64,000 nucleotides of DNA, from IMG/VR virus record IMGVR_UViG_3300032313_001394, positions 62,001 to 126,000 of that record. One strand, given 5' to 3'. A program made the translations under genes and the position numbers. The notes beneath the pieces were generated by a model. That model had not been told where the DNA came from and did no database searches. It was given only the letters and a program-made list of their open reading frames with translations. Each line of letters starts with the position of its first letter. Position 1 is the stretch's first letter. This document shows, piece after piece, positions 22,372 through 30,128 of the stretch. This DNA comes from a virus.

Positions 22372-22995
22372 TTAAATCGATCTATATGCTTGTCTAATTC
22401 GTTTTTGAACTAGCTCTTTATAACCATCAGCAGCGGCTATAAATTCACCTCGTGATGCATTCCATAACTCTAATTCTGCTTTACGACGACGTACTAATCC
22501 TTTACGAACACGTCCACCTGCTAATTTATACTGTAGTAGGTATGGTTTGATATTTTTACCACGTTTAATTGCTCTACCTAAACCATCAGTGCTGAAACGC
22601 ATTCCGATGTTATAGGCAATCATTGATGTTAATATAATCTTTTTATATGATTTAACTTCAGGAAAACGACGTTTAACGTCTTTAATGAATTTTTGATAAT
22701 CTTTATCAAATAGGCGATCTGCTTCCTCTAATGTAATACCATGTCTATATTTACGACGTTCGGTTTTAGTCATAACATGGCCCCATCCAATTGTCCATTT
22801 ACCACCTGGGCATTTATATGGTTTTAATTTTAATGACTCTTCTGACTTAATGAATAATGTAGCTGTATTGTAGAGTTTATCTTCGGTAGGTTCAGCTACT
22901 GTAATGTGTTTTGGTTCTTGTGGTGGTTTGTCTTGTTTATTATTATAACCTATCCACAATGCGGCTAGCATAGCTGTTATGACTATTTTCTTCAT
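22372..22995 (-). CDS. GH24 phage lysozyme (endolysin) with N-terminal membrane helix
   Basis: 207 residues. The T4-lysozyme signature is present as EESLKLKPYKCPGGKWTIGW: catalytic Glu53, then Cys62 in the position of Asp20 of T4 lysozyme, then Thr68; the E-8aa-(D/C)-5aa-T spacing is allowed in this family. The N-terminus (1-17) is a hydrophobic helix with little polar flanking, so it could be a signal peptide or a SAR anchor. It hydrolyses peptidoglycan for lysis. It lies away from the late lysis genes and has an early-type promoter, which is odd for an endolysin. Confidence 0.8.
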   Translation of the reverse strand: MKKIVITAMLAALWIGYNNKQDKPPQEPKHITVAEPTEDKLYNTATLFIKSEESLKLKPYKCPGGKWTIGWGHVMTKTERRKYRHGITLEEADRLFDKDYQKFIKDVKRRFPEVKSYKKIILTSMIAYNIGMRFSTDGLGRAIKRGKNIKPYLLQYKLAGGRVRKGLVRRRKAELELWNASRGEFIAAADGYKELVQKRIRQAYRSI

Positions 22996-23028
22996 AAGTA
23001 ATGTTGGTTAAATTGTTAAACTTATAAT

Positions 23029-23046
23029 TTAAAGTTAATTAAGAAA
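23029..23046 (-). promoter_or_regulatory. Conserved promoter-like element, variant
   Basis: Minus-strand TTTCTTAATTAACTTTAA, 33 nt before the lysozyme start. Confidence 0.55.
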
Positions 23047-23064
23047 GCCTTAGTTTCCTAAGGC
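23047..23064 (-). terminator. Terminator hairpin fused to promoter element
   Basis: Perfect 7 bp stem GCCTTAG / CTAAGGC with a 4 nt loop, overlapping the stop of the 23-residue reading frame and followed by TTTCTTAATT. Confidence 0.65.
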
Positions 23065-23129
23065 TCGTCATCAAATTCAGGGAATGGATAAAAACCATTT
23101 AAAACCGCTTCAATATAAATTTCATCCAT
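23058..23129 (-). CDS. Possible micropeptide (23 aa)
   Basis: Reads MDEIYIEAVLNGFYPFPEFD then DEP. It sits alone in a complete cassette: conserved promoter element 22 nt upstream and a perfect terminator hairpin over its stop. That placement, not its composition, is the evidence that it is expressed; a small RNA is the alternative. Confidence 0.4.
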   Translation of the reverse strand: MDEIYIEAVLNGFYPFPEFDDEP

Positions 23130-23150
23130 CGTCTTAATTTTTAGTACGAT

Positions 23151-23168
23151 GTAAATATAATTGAGAAA
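23151..23168 (-). promoter_or_regulatory. Conserved promoter-like element
   Basis: Minus-strand TTTCTCAATTATATTTAC between the LpxH-like gene and the 23-residue frame. Confidence 0.6.
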
Positions 23169-23171
23169 TTT

Positions 23172-23900
23172 TTAAAATCCGAATGTTTTTATTTTATTAT
23201 CCTTATCGATTAAGATTGCGGTCTTCGACTCTACCCAATCTCCTGAATTAATATAATGTGTGTTTTTAATTAATTTATTGTCTGGGGTATGGATGTGACC
23301 AACAATAACTCCATCATAACCGTATTGTTTAGCTATTTTAACAGCGTTTTCTTCAAAATCACCTATAAATGAAACCGCTTGTTTTACTTTAGCTTTAATT
23401 TGTTTACTAATTGAGTAATAAGGTAAACCACGCCATAACCTATATCTATTATACCATGTATTTAATGTGAGCGCTATATCATAACCAATCGATCCAATTT
23501 TAGCTATCCACGTCCATTTTGAACTGAATAAATCTAATATATCACCATGAAATACAAGGTATTTTCTACTGGTTACTTGGCCACCTATTGTTAATATATA
23601 GTTTTCACATATAGTGATATTATTCATTTTAATATGAAAGTAATCTTTTAAGAAATCATCATGATTACCTCTAATCAATACTATATTAGTTTTTTTAGAT
23701 AATTCTAATAATTTTAATACAACCTTGCTATGTTGTTTCTTCCATTTAGAACCACGTTCCAAAGCCCATCCATCGATGATATCTCCATTTAGTATTAATT
23801 GGTCAGTTGGGTGTTCATCTAAGAATTTAATGAATTCTTTAGTCTGACTATCTTTAGTTCCTAAATGAATATCAGATACTATAATTGTTTTATACTTCAT
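23172..23900 (-). CDS. LpxH-like metallophosphoesterase (UDP-2,3-diacylglucosamine hydrolase type)
   Basis: 242 residues from the preferred start at 23900 (MKYKTIIVSDIHLGTK). Metal-binding motifs: SDIHLG (9-14), LNGDIIDGW (37-45), RGNHDD (77-82), FHGD and GHIHTP. The layout, with IVSDIHLGTK and LVFHGD, is that of Bacteroidetes UDP-2,3-diacylglucosamine diphosphatases that act in lipid A synthesis. It overlaps the RimK-like gene by 11 nt and is followed upstream by a glycosyltransferase of the type that neighbours this gene in bacterial genomes. Confidence 0.75.
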   Translation of the reverse strand: MKYKTIIVSDIHLGTKDSQTKEFIKFLDEHPTDQLILNGDIIDGWALERGSKWKKQHSKVVLKLLELSKKTNIVLIRGNHDDFLKDYFHIKMNNITICENYILTIGGQVTSRKYLVFHGDILDLFSSKWTWIAKIGSIGYDIALTLNTWYNRYRLWRGLPYYSISKQIKAKVKQAVSFIGDFEENAVKIAKQYGYDGVIVGHIHTPDNKLIKNTHYINSGDWVESKTAILIDKDNKIKTFGF

Positions 23901-24789
23901 TTTTATCGAATAATTTATAATCAATATATTCTACTATTATTTTGGCAATGTCGACCCCACAATATTTTTCAAAACCTTTAAATCCAGGTGCACTATTTGC
24001 TTCACATACTACAAACTTATCATTATCAAATAATAAATCAATCCCCGCTATATGTAAATTTAATATTCTTGCTGTTTCTCTTGCTATGAAATCAATTTCA
24101 GATGTTATGTTAAATTTTTCACCTGTTCCTCCATTTGAAATATTTGCTCTAAAATCACCTTTAGGTCCAATTCTTTTCATAGCACCAATTACTTTACCTC
24201 CTATTACTAAAACTCGAAGGTCTTCTCCTGGGTTTGATCCCATATATTCTTGAAGTAATAATGTTTTTGATATCCCTACGTTATGGACAAACTCCATAAG
24301 TTTATTAAAATCTCTCCGCTTTTCACATAAGTAAACTCCAACACCCTGAGTGCCTGTAATTACTTTAACAACACATGGGAATCCTATTCTATCTTTTACA
24401 ATTGTTGAATCAACAGGATGTTTTACCATCATTGTATTAGGTATTGATATATTATGTTGTGATAGTATTTGAGAAGTTTTTAATTTGTCTGAAGCTGTTT
24501 CTACAGCATCGGCTTCATTTATACATATGACTCCAGCTTTATCTAATTGCCTTAACACAGCTAACATGAAATTATTTGTTTCGGCACCTGTTCTAACTAA
24601 TACAACTTTAGGCAATTCAACTAATTGCCCATTATATAAAATACTATTTTTAATATTTTTATTTACAATGATATCAAAACTACTTGGTTCAACTACTTTA
24701 GAAGTAATGTTTTTCTTAGTAAAAGTTTCTATTAATCTTTTATTCTCATAATCTACTTCACTATTTCGAGAAAAAATCCAAACATCCAT
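23890..24789 (-). CDS. RimK-like ATP-grasp ligase
   Basis: 299 residues from 24789 (MDVWIFSRNS); this start avoids overlap with the upstream gene. ATP-grasp motifs: PCVVKVITGTQGVGVYL (138-154), LLLQEYMGSNPGEDLRVLVI (177-196), AGIDLLF (248-254) and VCEANSAPGF (261-270). RimK proteins add glutamate or other amino acids to a C-terminus, such as that of ribosomal protein S6. The target here is unknown. Flanked by an LpxH-like phosphoesterase and a small membrane protein. Confidence 0.8.
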   Translation of the reverse strand: MDVWIFSRNSEVDYENKRLIETFTKKNITSKVVEPSSFDIIVNKNIKNSILYNGQLVELPKVVLVRTGAETNNFMLAVLRQLDKAGVICINEADAVETASDKLKTSQILSQHNISIPNTMMVKHPVDSTIVKDRIGFPCVVKVITGTQGVGVYLCEKRRDFNKLMEFVHNVGISKTLLLQEYMGSNPGEDLRVLVIGGKVIGAMKRIGPKGDFRANISNGGTGEKFNITSEIDFIARETARILNLHIAGIDLLFDNDKFVVCEANSAPGFKGFEKYCGVDIAKIIVEYIDYKLFDKNEV

Positions 24790-24796
24790 ATGAGTT

Positions 24797-25084
24797 TTAT
24801 TTTTTAAATAATTTATTCCAAATTTTATTACGCGGATTACCAAATTGCATACCCAAATATTTTCCTAATACAGAGCCAATTACATAAAATATCACAATAG
24901 TAAATCTACCATTTAATAAATCATCAATTGCATAATAAGTAGAGGCCAATGCAATTAAATTTATCCAAACTGAATTCAATAATAATGCTCCTATTTTATT
25001 TTGGTATGTATATTTTATTTCCAATACTTTAAGAATATTATATATCGTTTGTGCAAATAATACAATTACTTCTTTATACATCAT
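24797..25084 (-). CDS. Small membrane protein
   Basis: 95 residues with three or four hydrophobic segments (about 5-20, 32-51, 58-74) and a basic C-terminus. VIGSVLGKYLGM resembles the membrane part of UPF0316/DUF5698-like proteins, with low certainty. It overlaps the glycosyltransferase gene by 11 nt. Confidence 0.55.
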   Translation of the reverse strand: MMYKEVIVLFAQTIYNILKVLEIKYTYQNKIGALLLNSVWINLIALASTYYAIDDLLNGRFTIVIFYVIGSVLGKYLGMQFGNPRNKIWNKLFKK

Positions 25085-26069
25085 ATAATACGTGTTCTAT
25101 TGCTTGTAGTACTTCTTCGTCTGTTGATATTTTAAAATAATTCTGAATACCTGATTCAAATGTTTTATATAGGAAATGTTCTAAATATACTGGAGCTAAT
25201 GTACCTTTATAACCATTAGGAAATCTACTTGCTGCAGTTGCATTACATTCCTGTTCGTATTGTCCTTTAATTGGTATTGTTAATACAGGTTTATTTAAGT
25301 ATAATGCTTCAGCTACTGTTTCAAATCCACCACCTGTAATTACTCCCCTACACTGCAGTAAAGCATACATAAATTCGGATTGATTAACTGATCTAAATTT
25401 AACATTTGAGTTATTCCAGCCTGGTTTATCTATTTGAGATGAGAATATCACAAATTTAAAATCCTTATATTTACTAAATACATTAACTAAGTCTTCTACT
25501 TTATATGCTGATAAGTAAACTAATATATAATCTTTACGTTCAGCTTTATCTTTATTATCACGTATAACACTCCTAATATGAGGTGATAATATAAAGTCAT
25601 CATACTTATTAAAATGGAATCCAATATTATACTTACACGGAGCATAATTCTTTAATACCCATTCAGCCATATGATCTATTTCATATGACCGTGGAGTATT
25701 TTTAGACAGGAATGCAGCGTGATGAGATAATGATAACGACTTAACAACTCGTAGTTTAGCAGCATATGCTGATATTGGTTCAAAATCAGATATAACTAAG
25801 TCATATTGTTCAACAGATAATGAACATACATCTTTGATGAATTGAAATATATTTAGTTGTCTGAATGTTTTCCAATAATCTAATTTACCATTACTATAAG
25901 CAAATGTAAATCCTTTAAAACGATATTTAATTTTTTGTCCAATATCGATTGGATTCATTTCACCTGATACCATTATATCAACTTCATGGTGTTGTAATAA
26001 AGGTAATATTGACATCGCTCGCGATGCATGTCCATAACCGGTGCCGTTGAAGGCATATAATATTTTCAT
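25074..26069 (-). CDS. GT-B glycosyltransferase of MJ1255 type
   Basis: 331 residues. The N-terminus ILYAFNGTGYGHASRAMSIL (3-22) and the C-terminal GVITGGGFETVAEALYLNKP nucleotide-sugar site define the MJ1255/CHP00661 glycosyltransferase family, common in Bacteroidetes next to LpxH-like genes. It probably moves a sugar onto a lipid or cell-envelope acceptor. Overlaps a 31-residue membrane peptide by one base. Confidence 0.75.
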   Translation of the reverse strand: MKILYAFNGTGYGHASRAMSILPLLQHHEVDIMVSGEMNPIDIGQKIKYRFKGFTFAYSNGKLDYWKTFRQLNIFQFIKDVCSLSVEQYDLVISDFEPISAYAAKLRVVKSLSLSHHAAFLSKNTPRSYEIDHMAEWVLKNYAPCKYNIGFHFNKYDDFILSPHIRSVIRDNKDKAERKDYILVYLSAYKVEDLVNVFSKYKDFKFVIFSSQIDKPGWNNSNVKFRSVNQSEFMYALLQCRGVITGGGFETVAEALYLNKPVLTIPIKGQYEQECNATAASRFPNGYKGTLAPVYLEHFLYKTFESGIQNYFKISTDEEVLQAIEHVLYDV

Positions 26070-26164
26070 TAGCGTTTTTTAGTAATTTGATCTACTATTA
26101 AAGCAATAACTGCTAAACTTACTACTACAGCAAATGAAATAATCCAAGGGAAAATTGTGCTCAT
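26069..26164 (-). CDS. Tiny membrane peptide (31 aa)
   Basis: MSTIFPWIISFAVVVSLAVI is one hydrophobic helix followed by a basic end (DQITKKR). TAATG overlap with the glycosyltransferase start and 4 nt from the phosphoribosyltransferase stop support it as an operon gene. Confidence 0.5.
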   Translation of the reverse strand: MSTIFPWIISFAVVVSLAVIALIVDQITKKR

Positions 26165-26168
26165 AACT

Positions 26169-26705
26169 TTATTCTTTTAGTTTATATATTTCGTCTAAAC
26201 AACGTCCTTGTTCATCGTAGTCTAATCCAAAACCAATAATAAATTCATCATCGGTTAATTCCATTCCTACGTAATCAACAACCACATTAGTCTTGTAATT
26301 CTTGGGGCGTGTAAATAAAGAACATATTTTAACGCTGTTAACTTGCTTCTCATTAATTAGATAGTCTTTTAATTCAACCATTGTTAAGCCTGTCTCAACA
26401 ATGTCCTCGACTATAATTATATTACGTTTATAGAGGTCGCGGGATATTCCAAGAACTTGTTTTACAGTACCTATTGATTCAGTACCATCATATGATGATA
26501 ATCTAACGAATTCTAATTCGGGGCTTAATGGATATAATTGTTCAGCTAAATGTGCTCCAAATATACCTGCTCCTTTTAATACTATAACTAATACCGGATT
26601 ATAATTTTGGTCATGTATTATTTCCATTGCTAATGCCTTAATCATAGCATTTAGCTTTTGTTTAGGTATTAGTGGTTCGAAATGTTTATCTTTTATCTTT
26701 AGCAT
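26169..26705 (-). CDS. hpt: Hypoxanthine phosphoribosyltransferase-like enzyme
   Basis: 178 residues, normal family length. VIVLKGAGIFGAHLAEQL (40-57) and the PRPP loop IIIVEDIVETGLTM (96-109) with the acidic pair Glu100-Asp101 are diagnostic; YDGTESIGTV matches the flexible loop. It salvages hypoxanthine or guanine into IMP or GMP using PRPP. Gives the phage purine salvage for its AT-rich but large genome. Overlaps the 58-residue gene by 20 nt. Confidence 0.8.
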   Translation of the reverse strand: MLKIKDKHFEPLIPKQKLNAMIKALAMEIIHDQNYNPVLVIVLKGAGIFGAHLAEQLYPLSPELEFVRLSSYDGTESIGTVKQVLGISRDLYKRNIIIVEDIVETGLTMVELKDYLINEKQVNSVKICSLFTRPKNYKTNVVVDYVGMELTDDEFIIGFGLDYDEQGRCLDEIYKLKE

Positions 26706-26862
26706 GTTCTTTTTTTAAATCCTCAGCTATCTGCTTAATAATATCATCAGGCGTCATCATTAACAGAGTATTTAATTTATATTTTCCTCTATATCTGTCG
26801 TATGAAGTAAGTACTTCACGAATTAGGCTCTCTGTTATTGGAGTTTGGATATCGTTCTGCAT
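26686..26862 (-). CDS. Small hypothetical protein (58 aa)
   Basis: Reads MQNDIQTPITESLIREVLTS ... DLKKEHAKDKR; charged, helical. It overlaps both neighbours (20 nt and 47 nt) in different frames, so confidence is limited. Continuous compact spacing otherwise would leave a 110 bp gap here. Confidence 0.45.
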   Translation of the reverse strand: MQNDIQTPITESLIREVLTSYDRYRGKYKLNTLLMMTPDDIIKQIAEDLKKEHAKDKR

Positions 26863-27031
26863 AACTTATTGTATGATGTGTTGTTTTTATTTTATGCCCC
26901 ATATTATATGGGTTGTAGTTTATTTCTAATGTCAATGTAGATAATGTATCATCCTCACACTGCTCATATAGATCAGCAAGTGCTTTAATTAACATTTGAC
27001 GTTGTGCCGATTTTATTTCTTGAGCATTCAT
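26816..27031 (-). CDS. Small hypothetical protein
   Basis: 71 residues: a helical half (SAQRQMLIKALADLYEQCED) then a polar strand-rich half. Follows the acidic 86-residue gene by 2 nt. Unknown function. Confidence 0.5.
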   Translation of the reverse strand: MNAQEIKSAQRQMLIKALADLYEQCEDDTLSTLTLEINYNPYNMGHKIKTTHHTISYAERYPNSNNREPNS

Positions 27032-27033
27032 GA

Positions 27034-27294
27034 TTAATCTACAAAGTCGCTTACATTTTCATCAGCGAATAGATCTTCTGGAAATTCCTCATAATCATCA
27101 TCTTCATCTAATAAATCTTCGTCAGCCCAAATTATTTCCCATTTATCACCCTCTAATTCATTTAATGGATCAATAATTTCTTCTAATCCATAATATTCTA
27201 AATCCTCCTCATATGTTTCGTTATAAGCGATGTTATCAATATCAATATTGAGTGGTGTTTTAGGATCGCGTGGTTTATAAGTCTGTGATTGCAT
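27034..27294 (-). CDS. Very acidic hypothetical protein
   Basis: 86 residues with about a third Asp/Glu, mostly in DLLDEDDDYEEFPEDLF near the end. Overlaps the upstream gene by 20 nt. Possibly a DNA-mimicking or binding-blocking peptide, by charge only. Confidence 0.5.
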   Translation of the reverse strand: MQSQTYKPRDPKTPLNIDIDNIAYNETYEEDLEYYGLEEIIDPLNELEGDKWEIIWADEDLLDEDDDYEEFPEDLFADENVSDFVD

Positions 27295-27649
27295 CTACAA
27301 TTGATTTTTTAAGTTTTTTACGAGTAAATTTAATTGTTGGTACTAATTCCTTTAATTTAATAATCTTAGCACAATATTCATACTCTTCTGCTTCTTCTAA
27401 TGTTGGTAAACAACCATCTAAATTCTCTAAATAATCAGTATCATCCATTGCTAATGATGTAGCCATATTCATACCTCCTATTGTTGGTGATAATATAATA
27501 CAAGCAATAACATATTTTATCTTATGATTACAAGCAAATTCGACCGCTTTAACAGTTTGCTTAGCAATCTCTAACCTGTATTCAGGTCCGGGTGTGCCAA
27601 ACTTACCTCCTTTAATTATAAGCGGCTCGAATTCATCTTGTTCTTTCAT
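27275..27649 (-). CDS. Hypothetical protein with C-terminal UVR-like motif
   Basis: 124 residues. The N-terminus reads LIIKGGKFGTPGPEYRLEIA; the segment EEAEEYEYCAKIIKLKELV (about 90-108) is repeated in similar form in the gene at 28944 (KFEDYETCAEIVKLKEKL). This charged helix pair resembles the UvrB/UvrC interaction motif, which mediates protein contacts. Function unknown. Confidence 0.5.
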   Translation of the reverse strand: MKEQDEFEPLIIKGGKFGTPGPEYRLEIAKQTVKAVEFACNHKIKYVIACIILSPTIGGMNMATSLAMDDTDYLENLDGCLPTLEEAEEYEYCAKIIKLKELVPTIKFTRKKLKKSIVDAITDL

Positions 27650-27661
27650 TACTAATAAATA

Positions 27662-27871
27662 TTATGCTTCAATCACGGAAACAATAGTTGATTTAGATGC
27701 TGATTTAATTTCAAAATCATTCTCACCACGTTCAGCTAAATATTCTGTAATACGTGCTTCAGCTTCTGTAACTGACATTGCATCAACTAAATAATTTTCC
27801 GTTTGTTTTTTAATTTTACCTTTTGCGTCTTCTACTTCGAAAACAGCTTTTACTGTGAAATACTGAGCCAT
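27662..27871 (-). CDS. Small hypothetical protein
   Basis: 69 residues. Strands around QYFTVKAVFEVEDAKGKIKK and NYLVDAMSVTEAEARITEYL make a small alpha/beta domain of the sort seen in DUF4494-like Bacteroidetes phage proteins; family call tentative. Own promoter element upstream. Confidence 0.55.
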   Translation of the reverse strand: MAQYFTVKAVFEVEDAKGKIKKQTENYLVDAMSVTEAEARITEYLAERGENDFEIKSASKSTIVSVIEA

Positions 27872-27892
27872 ATTTATTTTGTTTTATTTTAA

Positions 27893-27909
27893 TTAATATA
27901 AGTAAGAAA
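27893..27909 (-). promoter_or_regulatory. Conserved promoter-like element, variant
   Basis: Minus-strand TTTCTTACTTATATTAA, 21 nt before the 69-residue gene. Confidence 0.5.
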
Positions 27910-27911
27910 TT

Positions 27912-28550
27912 TTACAATTTAGCAATTAAACTATCTTCATCTGCTTCTTCATCCCACAGTCCTAATGATTTCATATTTGCAATTTGTTTATCATCTAATT
28001 GCCAGTCAAAGTCTTTACTTTTAACTTCTTGATTTGATTCAACTGAGCGTATTTGAGAATTAGTAAGCACATCACCTACATATAAGAAATAGCAATTATA
28101 ACATAACAATTGTAAATTTTCTAATCTATAATCTGATTTATTATTATTTCTGAAGTTAAGTAATAAAGGTACTTTATAATCAATTACACGACGTTCTGAA
28201 AAATCACATTTGTCACAACATTCTCTTAAGAATCCTTCATTAATAGCTCTGATTTTGATTTTCTCAGGCGTAAAACTCTGCCAACCATCTCCACCTTCGA
28301 GAATATGCTTGACGGTAGGGTCCTTCTTAGTTTGAGGTAAAAACTTAGGGATGCCTTTTCCCACTTGGTTATAATGTACTTCAAACAAAGTCGGAGAATT
28401 AGGATTGTTATCATCTATCCTATATAATTTAAAATATGGTTTAACATGTTGATAACTACACCCCAAGTAATTAGCGGCAGCACGAATTGATTTTGTATAC
28501 TGCATCGCCCGCAATAAATCTTGCTTAGTAAGCGGTTTTGCACTCGGCAT
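27912..28550 (-). CDS. HTH plus degenerate HNH-like protein
   Basis: 212 residues. The N-terminus (10-42) is a helix-turn-helix (LLRAMQYTKSIRAAANYLGC). Residues 111-154 follow the HNH zinc fold: CCDKCDF, then IDYKVPLLLNF, then LENLQLLCYNCYF. The general-base His of a working HNH nuclease (usually DHxxP) is Tyr125 here, and the final CxxCH is CxxCY, so it probably binds DNA without cutting. The zinc Cys residues are kept. Follows the 131-residue gene by 1 nt. Confidence 0.65.
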   Translation of the reverse strand: MPSAKPLTKQDLLRAMQYTKSIRAAANYLGCSYQHVKPYFKLYRIDDNNPNSPTLFEVHYNQVGKGIPKFLPQTKKDPTVKHILEGGDGWQSFTPEKIKIRAINEGFLRECCDKCDFSERRVIDYKVPLLLNFRNNNKSDYRLENLQLLCYNCYFLYVGDVLTNSQIRSVESNQEVKSKDFDWQLDDKQIANMKSLGLWDEEADEDSLIAKL

Positions 28551-28551
28551 A

Positions 28552-28947
28552 TTATAACAATTTTTTCACTGCTTGCCACAACTGTTCTGGATTCGATATT
28601 TCACGTTCAGTCCCATGTTCGTCAATGTAAGGAATAGAACCATCCATTTCAATACGATCATAGCAATAGTGGATAATTAATTCGGCTGCTTTAGTACCGA
28701 ATGATAAATAAATTAAGTTATCAATAATTTGTAAATATAACTCATCATAATCAGTCAAATCAATTTTAAAGTCTGAATGTACTAATGTAGAACGATTGAT
28801 TACTAATTCAATTTGAGTAATAATGTTGATAAATAATTCATGTTTGATATCTTCATTATTTTTCTTACGGCGTACTATTTTAGTGTTAGTACCAATAAGG
28901 CCATTAATTTGGTTTTGAATTCCCTCAATCTCTTTATCTACGTTCAT
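28552..28947 (-). CDS. Hypothetical protein
   Basis: 131 residues, helical with a basic KIVRRKKNNED patch near 23-33; no motif recognised. Overlaps the 102-residue gene by 4 nt. Confidence 0.55.
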   Translation of the reverse strand: MNVDKEIEGIQNQINGLIGTNTKIVRRKKNNEDIKHELFINIITQIELVINRSTLVHSDFKIDLTDYDELYLQIIDNLIYLSFGTKAAELIIHYCYDRIEMDGSIPYIDEHGTEREISNPEQLWQAVKKLL

Positions 28948-29252
28948 AACTTTTCTTTTAATTTAACAATTTCAGCACACGTTTCATAATCTTCAAACTT
29001 TTCATAGTATGAAATTGATTTATTGAGTGCTGACTCAAAATCTTGTTTGTCTACTGTTAAGTATTGTCCAGTTGAGTTGATTTCTATTATTTTAGCGTGT
29101 TTTAATTTACGCTTAATAGCTTCTCTAATCCCCCATACTGTTTGAGAATAAACAATATCTTGTATTACTTCATTTTCTCCAATTACTGAGTAATCTGGTT
29201 CACCGTCTCCGTTTATATTAAACTGTAGGTTCGGTATTTGTCTCTTTGCCAT
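28944..29252 (-). CDS. Hypothetical protein with C-terminal UVR-like motif
   Basis: 102 residues. DIVYSQTVWGIREAIKRKLK in the middle and YEKFEDYETCAEIVKLKEKL at the end; the latter is nearly the same helix pair as in the gene at 27275. Overlaps the 136-residue gene by 35 nt. Confidence 0.5.
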   Translation of the reverse strand: MAKRQIPNLQFNINGDGEPDYSVIGENEVIQDIVYSQTVWGIREAIKRKLKHAKIIEINSTGQYLTVDKQDFESALNKSISYYEKFEDYETCAEIVKLKEKL

Positions 29253-29628
29253 CTGTATTAGGATTTAAAATGTTCTTAATGAATAATTTAAAGCTCTCTA
29301 ATCGGATTAAGAATCCAACTACATTCTGATATGGCACGTCTAAATCAGTATCAACTGATAATCCCATATCAGCTAATCCTTTATTTAATTTAGTTTTTAA
29401 TTTTTGGGTAATTTCTTCCTTTTTAGCCTCGTCTGTGCCTTGAGGAACAATAAATTGAATTTTAATACCCTTCTTAGTTGGGTTTTTATTTACATCGAGT
29501 ATCATTTTAAGACCCGATTCAGGTGACTCTGGGGGAGTCATATCAACAGCTGGTTGAGTATCAGTAGGTATTTCTTCACTATCTACCTCTAATATAGCTT
29601 TGATTTCATCTTCTAATAAATTTATCAT
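29218..29628 (-). CDS. Hypothetical protein
   Basis: 136 residues: an acidic Pro-rich N-terminus (10-36), a basic central alpha/beta part (NPTKKGIKIQFIVPQG, KKEEITQKLKTKLNKGL) and a helical end. Ends in a 35 nt overlap with the next gene. Unknown function; lead gene of a unit reaching the HNH-like gene. Confidence 0.55.
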   Translation of the reverse strand: MINLLEDEIKAILEVDSEEIPTDTQPAVDMTPPESPESGLKMILDVNKNPTKKGIKIQFIVPQGTDEAKKEEITQKLKTKLNKGLADMGLSVDTDLDVPYQNVVGFLIRLESFKLFIKNILNPNTDGKETNTEPTV

Positions 29629-29647
29629 TTTTATTTATTTGTTTAAT

Positions 29648-29665
29648 ATAAATATAATAAAGAAA
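29648..29665 (-). promoter_or_regulatory. Conserved promoter-like element
   Basis: Minus-strand TTTCTTTATTATATTTAT, 20 nt before the start at 29628. Confidence 0.65.
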
Positions 29666-29687
29666 GGTCCTAGAAATTAGGACCTTT
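29663..29687 (-). terminator. Strong terminator hairpin fused to promoter element
   Basis: Perfect 10 bp stem AAAGGTCCTA / TAGGACCTTT with a 5 nt loop; its last TTT and the following CTTTATTATA are the promoter element itself. Confidence 0.75.
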
Positions 29688-29705
29688 AACTTTAATTGTG
29701 TGTTA

Positions 29706-30104
29706 TTACTTCTTTTTAGGATAGTAACGACGTTTCTTCTTAGGTGGCTTTGGAGCGGTTTCTTCTATTGCTGATGGAGTAGATACTGCTGCTTGAGCAT
29801 TAGCTAATTCATCTTGTAATTTTTCAATAGATGATAACTCATTAGCCACCTCTTGAGGAATTGAAGCTTCAACAGTATTAGTTAATACATTATCGATTTT
29901 TTCGATCATTGTTTTAACTTTTTTAGTTGATTCTTTAACTGTTTTTAAAGCATCTTCTTGAACTTGCTTTAATTCTGCTTCTTCAAATGAAGGATTAGAA
30001 GCAGTAACATCTCCATGAGAGAGATTAACGGTTTGCGTTTGCTGACGAGCAAAGTACCAGATGGCACCAGCAATACCTAACAACACTAAAATTGCAATAA
30101 ACAT
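29706..30104 (-). CDS. Single-pass membrane protein with basic tail
   Basis: 132 residues: a membrane helix at 2-18 (FIAILVLLGIAGAIWYF), then a helical charged body (about 45-110) and a very basic PPKKKRRYYPKKK end. Could tether DNA or a protein at the membrane; function unknown. The strong hairpin follows it. Confidence 0.55.
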   Translation of the reverse strand: MFIAILVLLGIAGAIWYFARQQTQTVNLSHGDVTASNPSFEEAELKQVQEDALKTVKESTKKVKTMIEKIDNVLTNTVEASIPQEVANELSSIEKLQDELANAQAAVSTPSAIEETAPKPPKKKRRYYPKKK

Positions 30105-30128
30105 AATTATTTGGGTTTGGTTAAAAAA

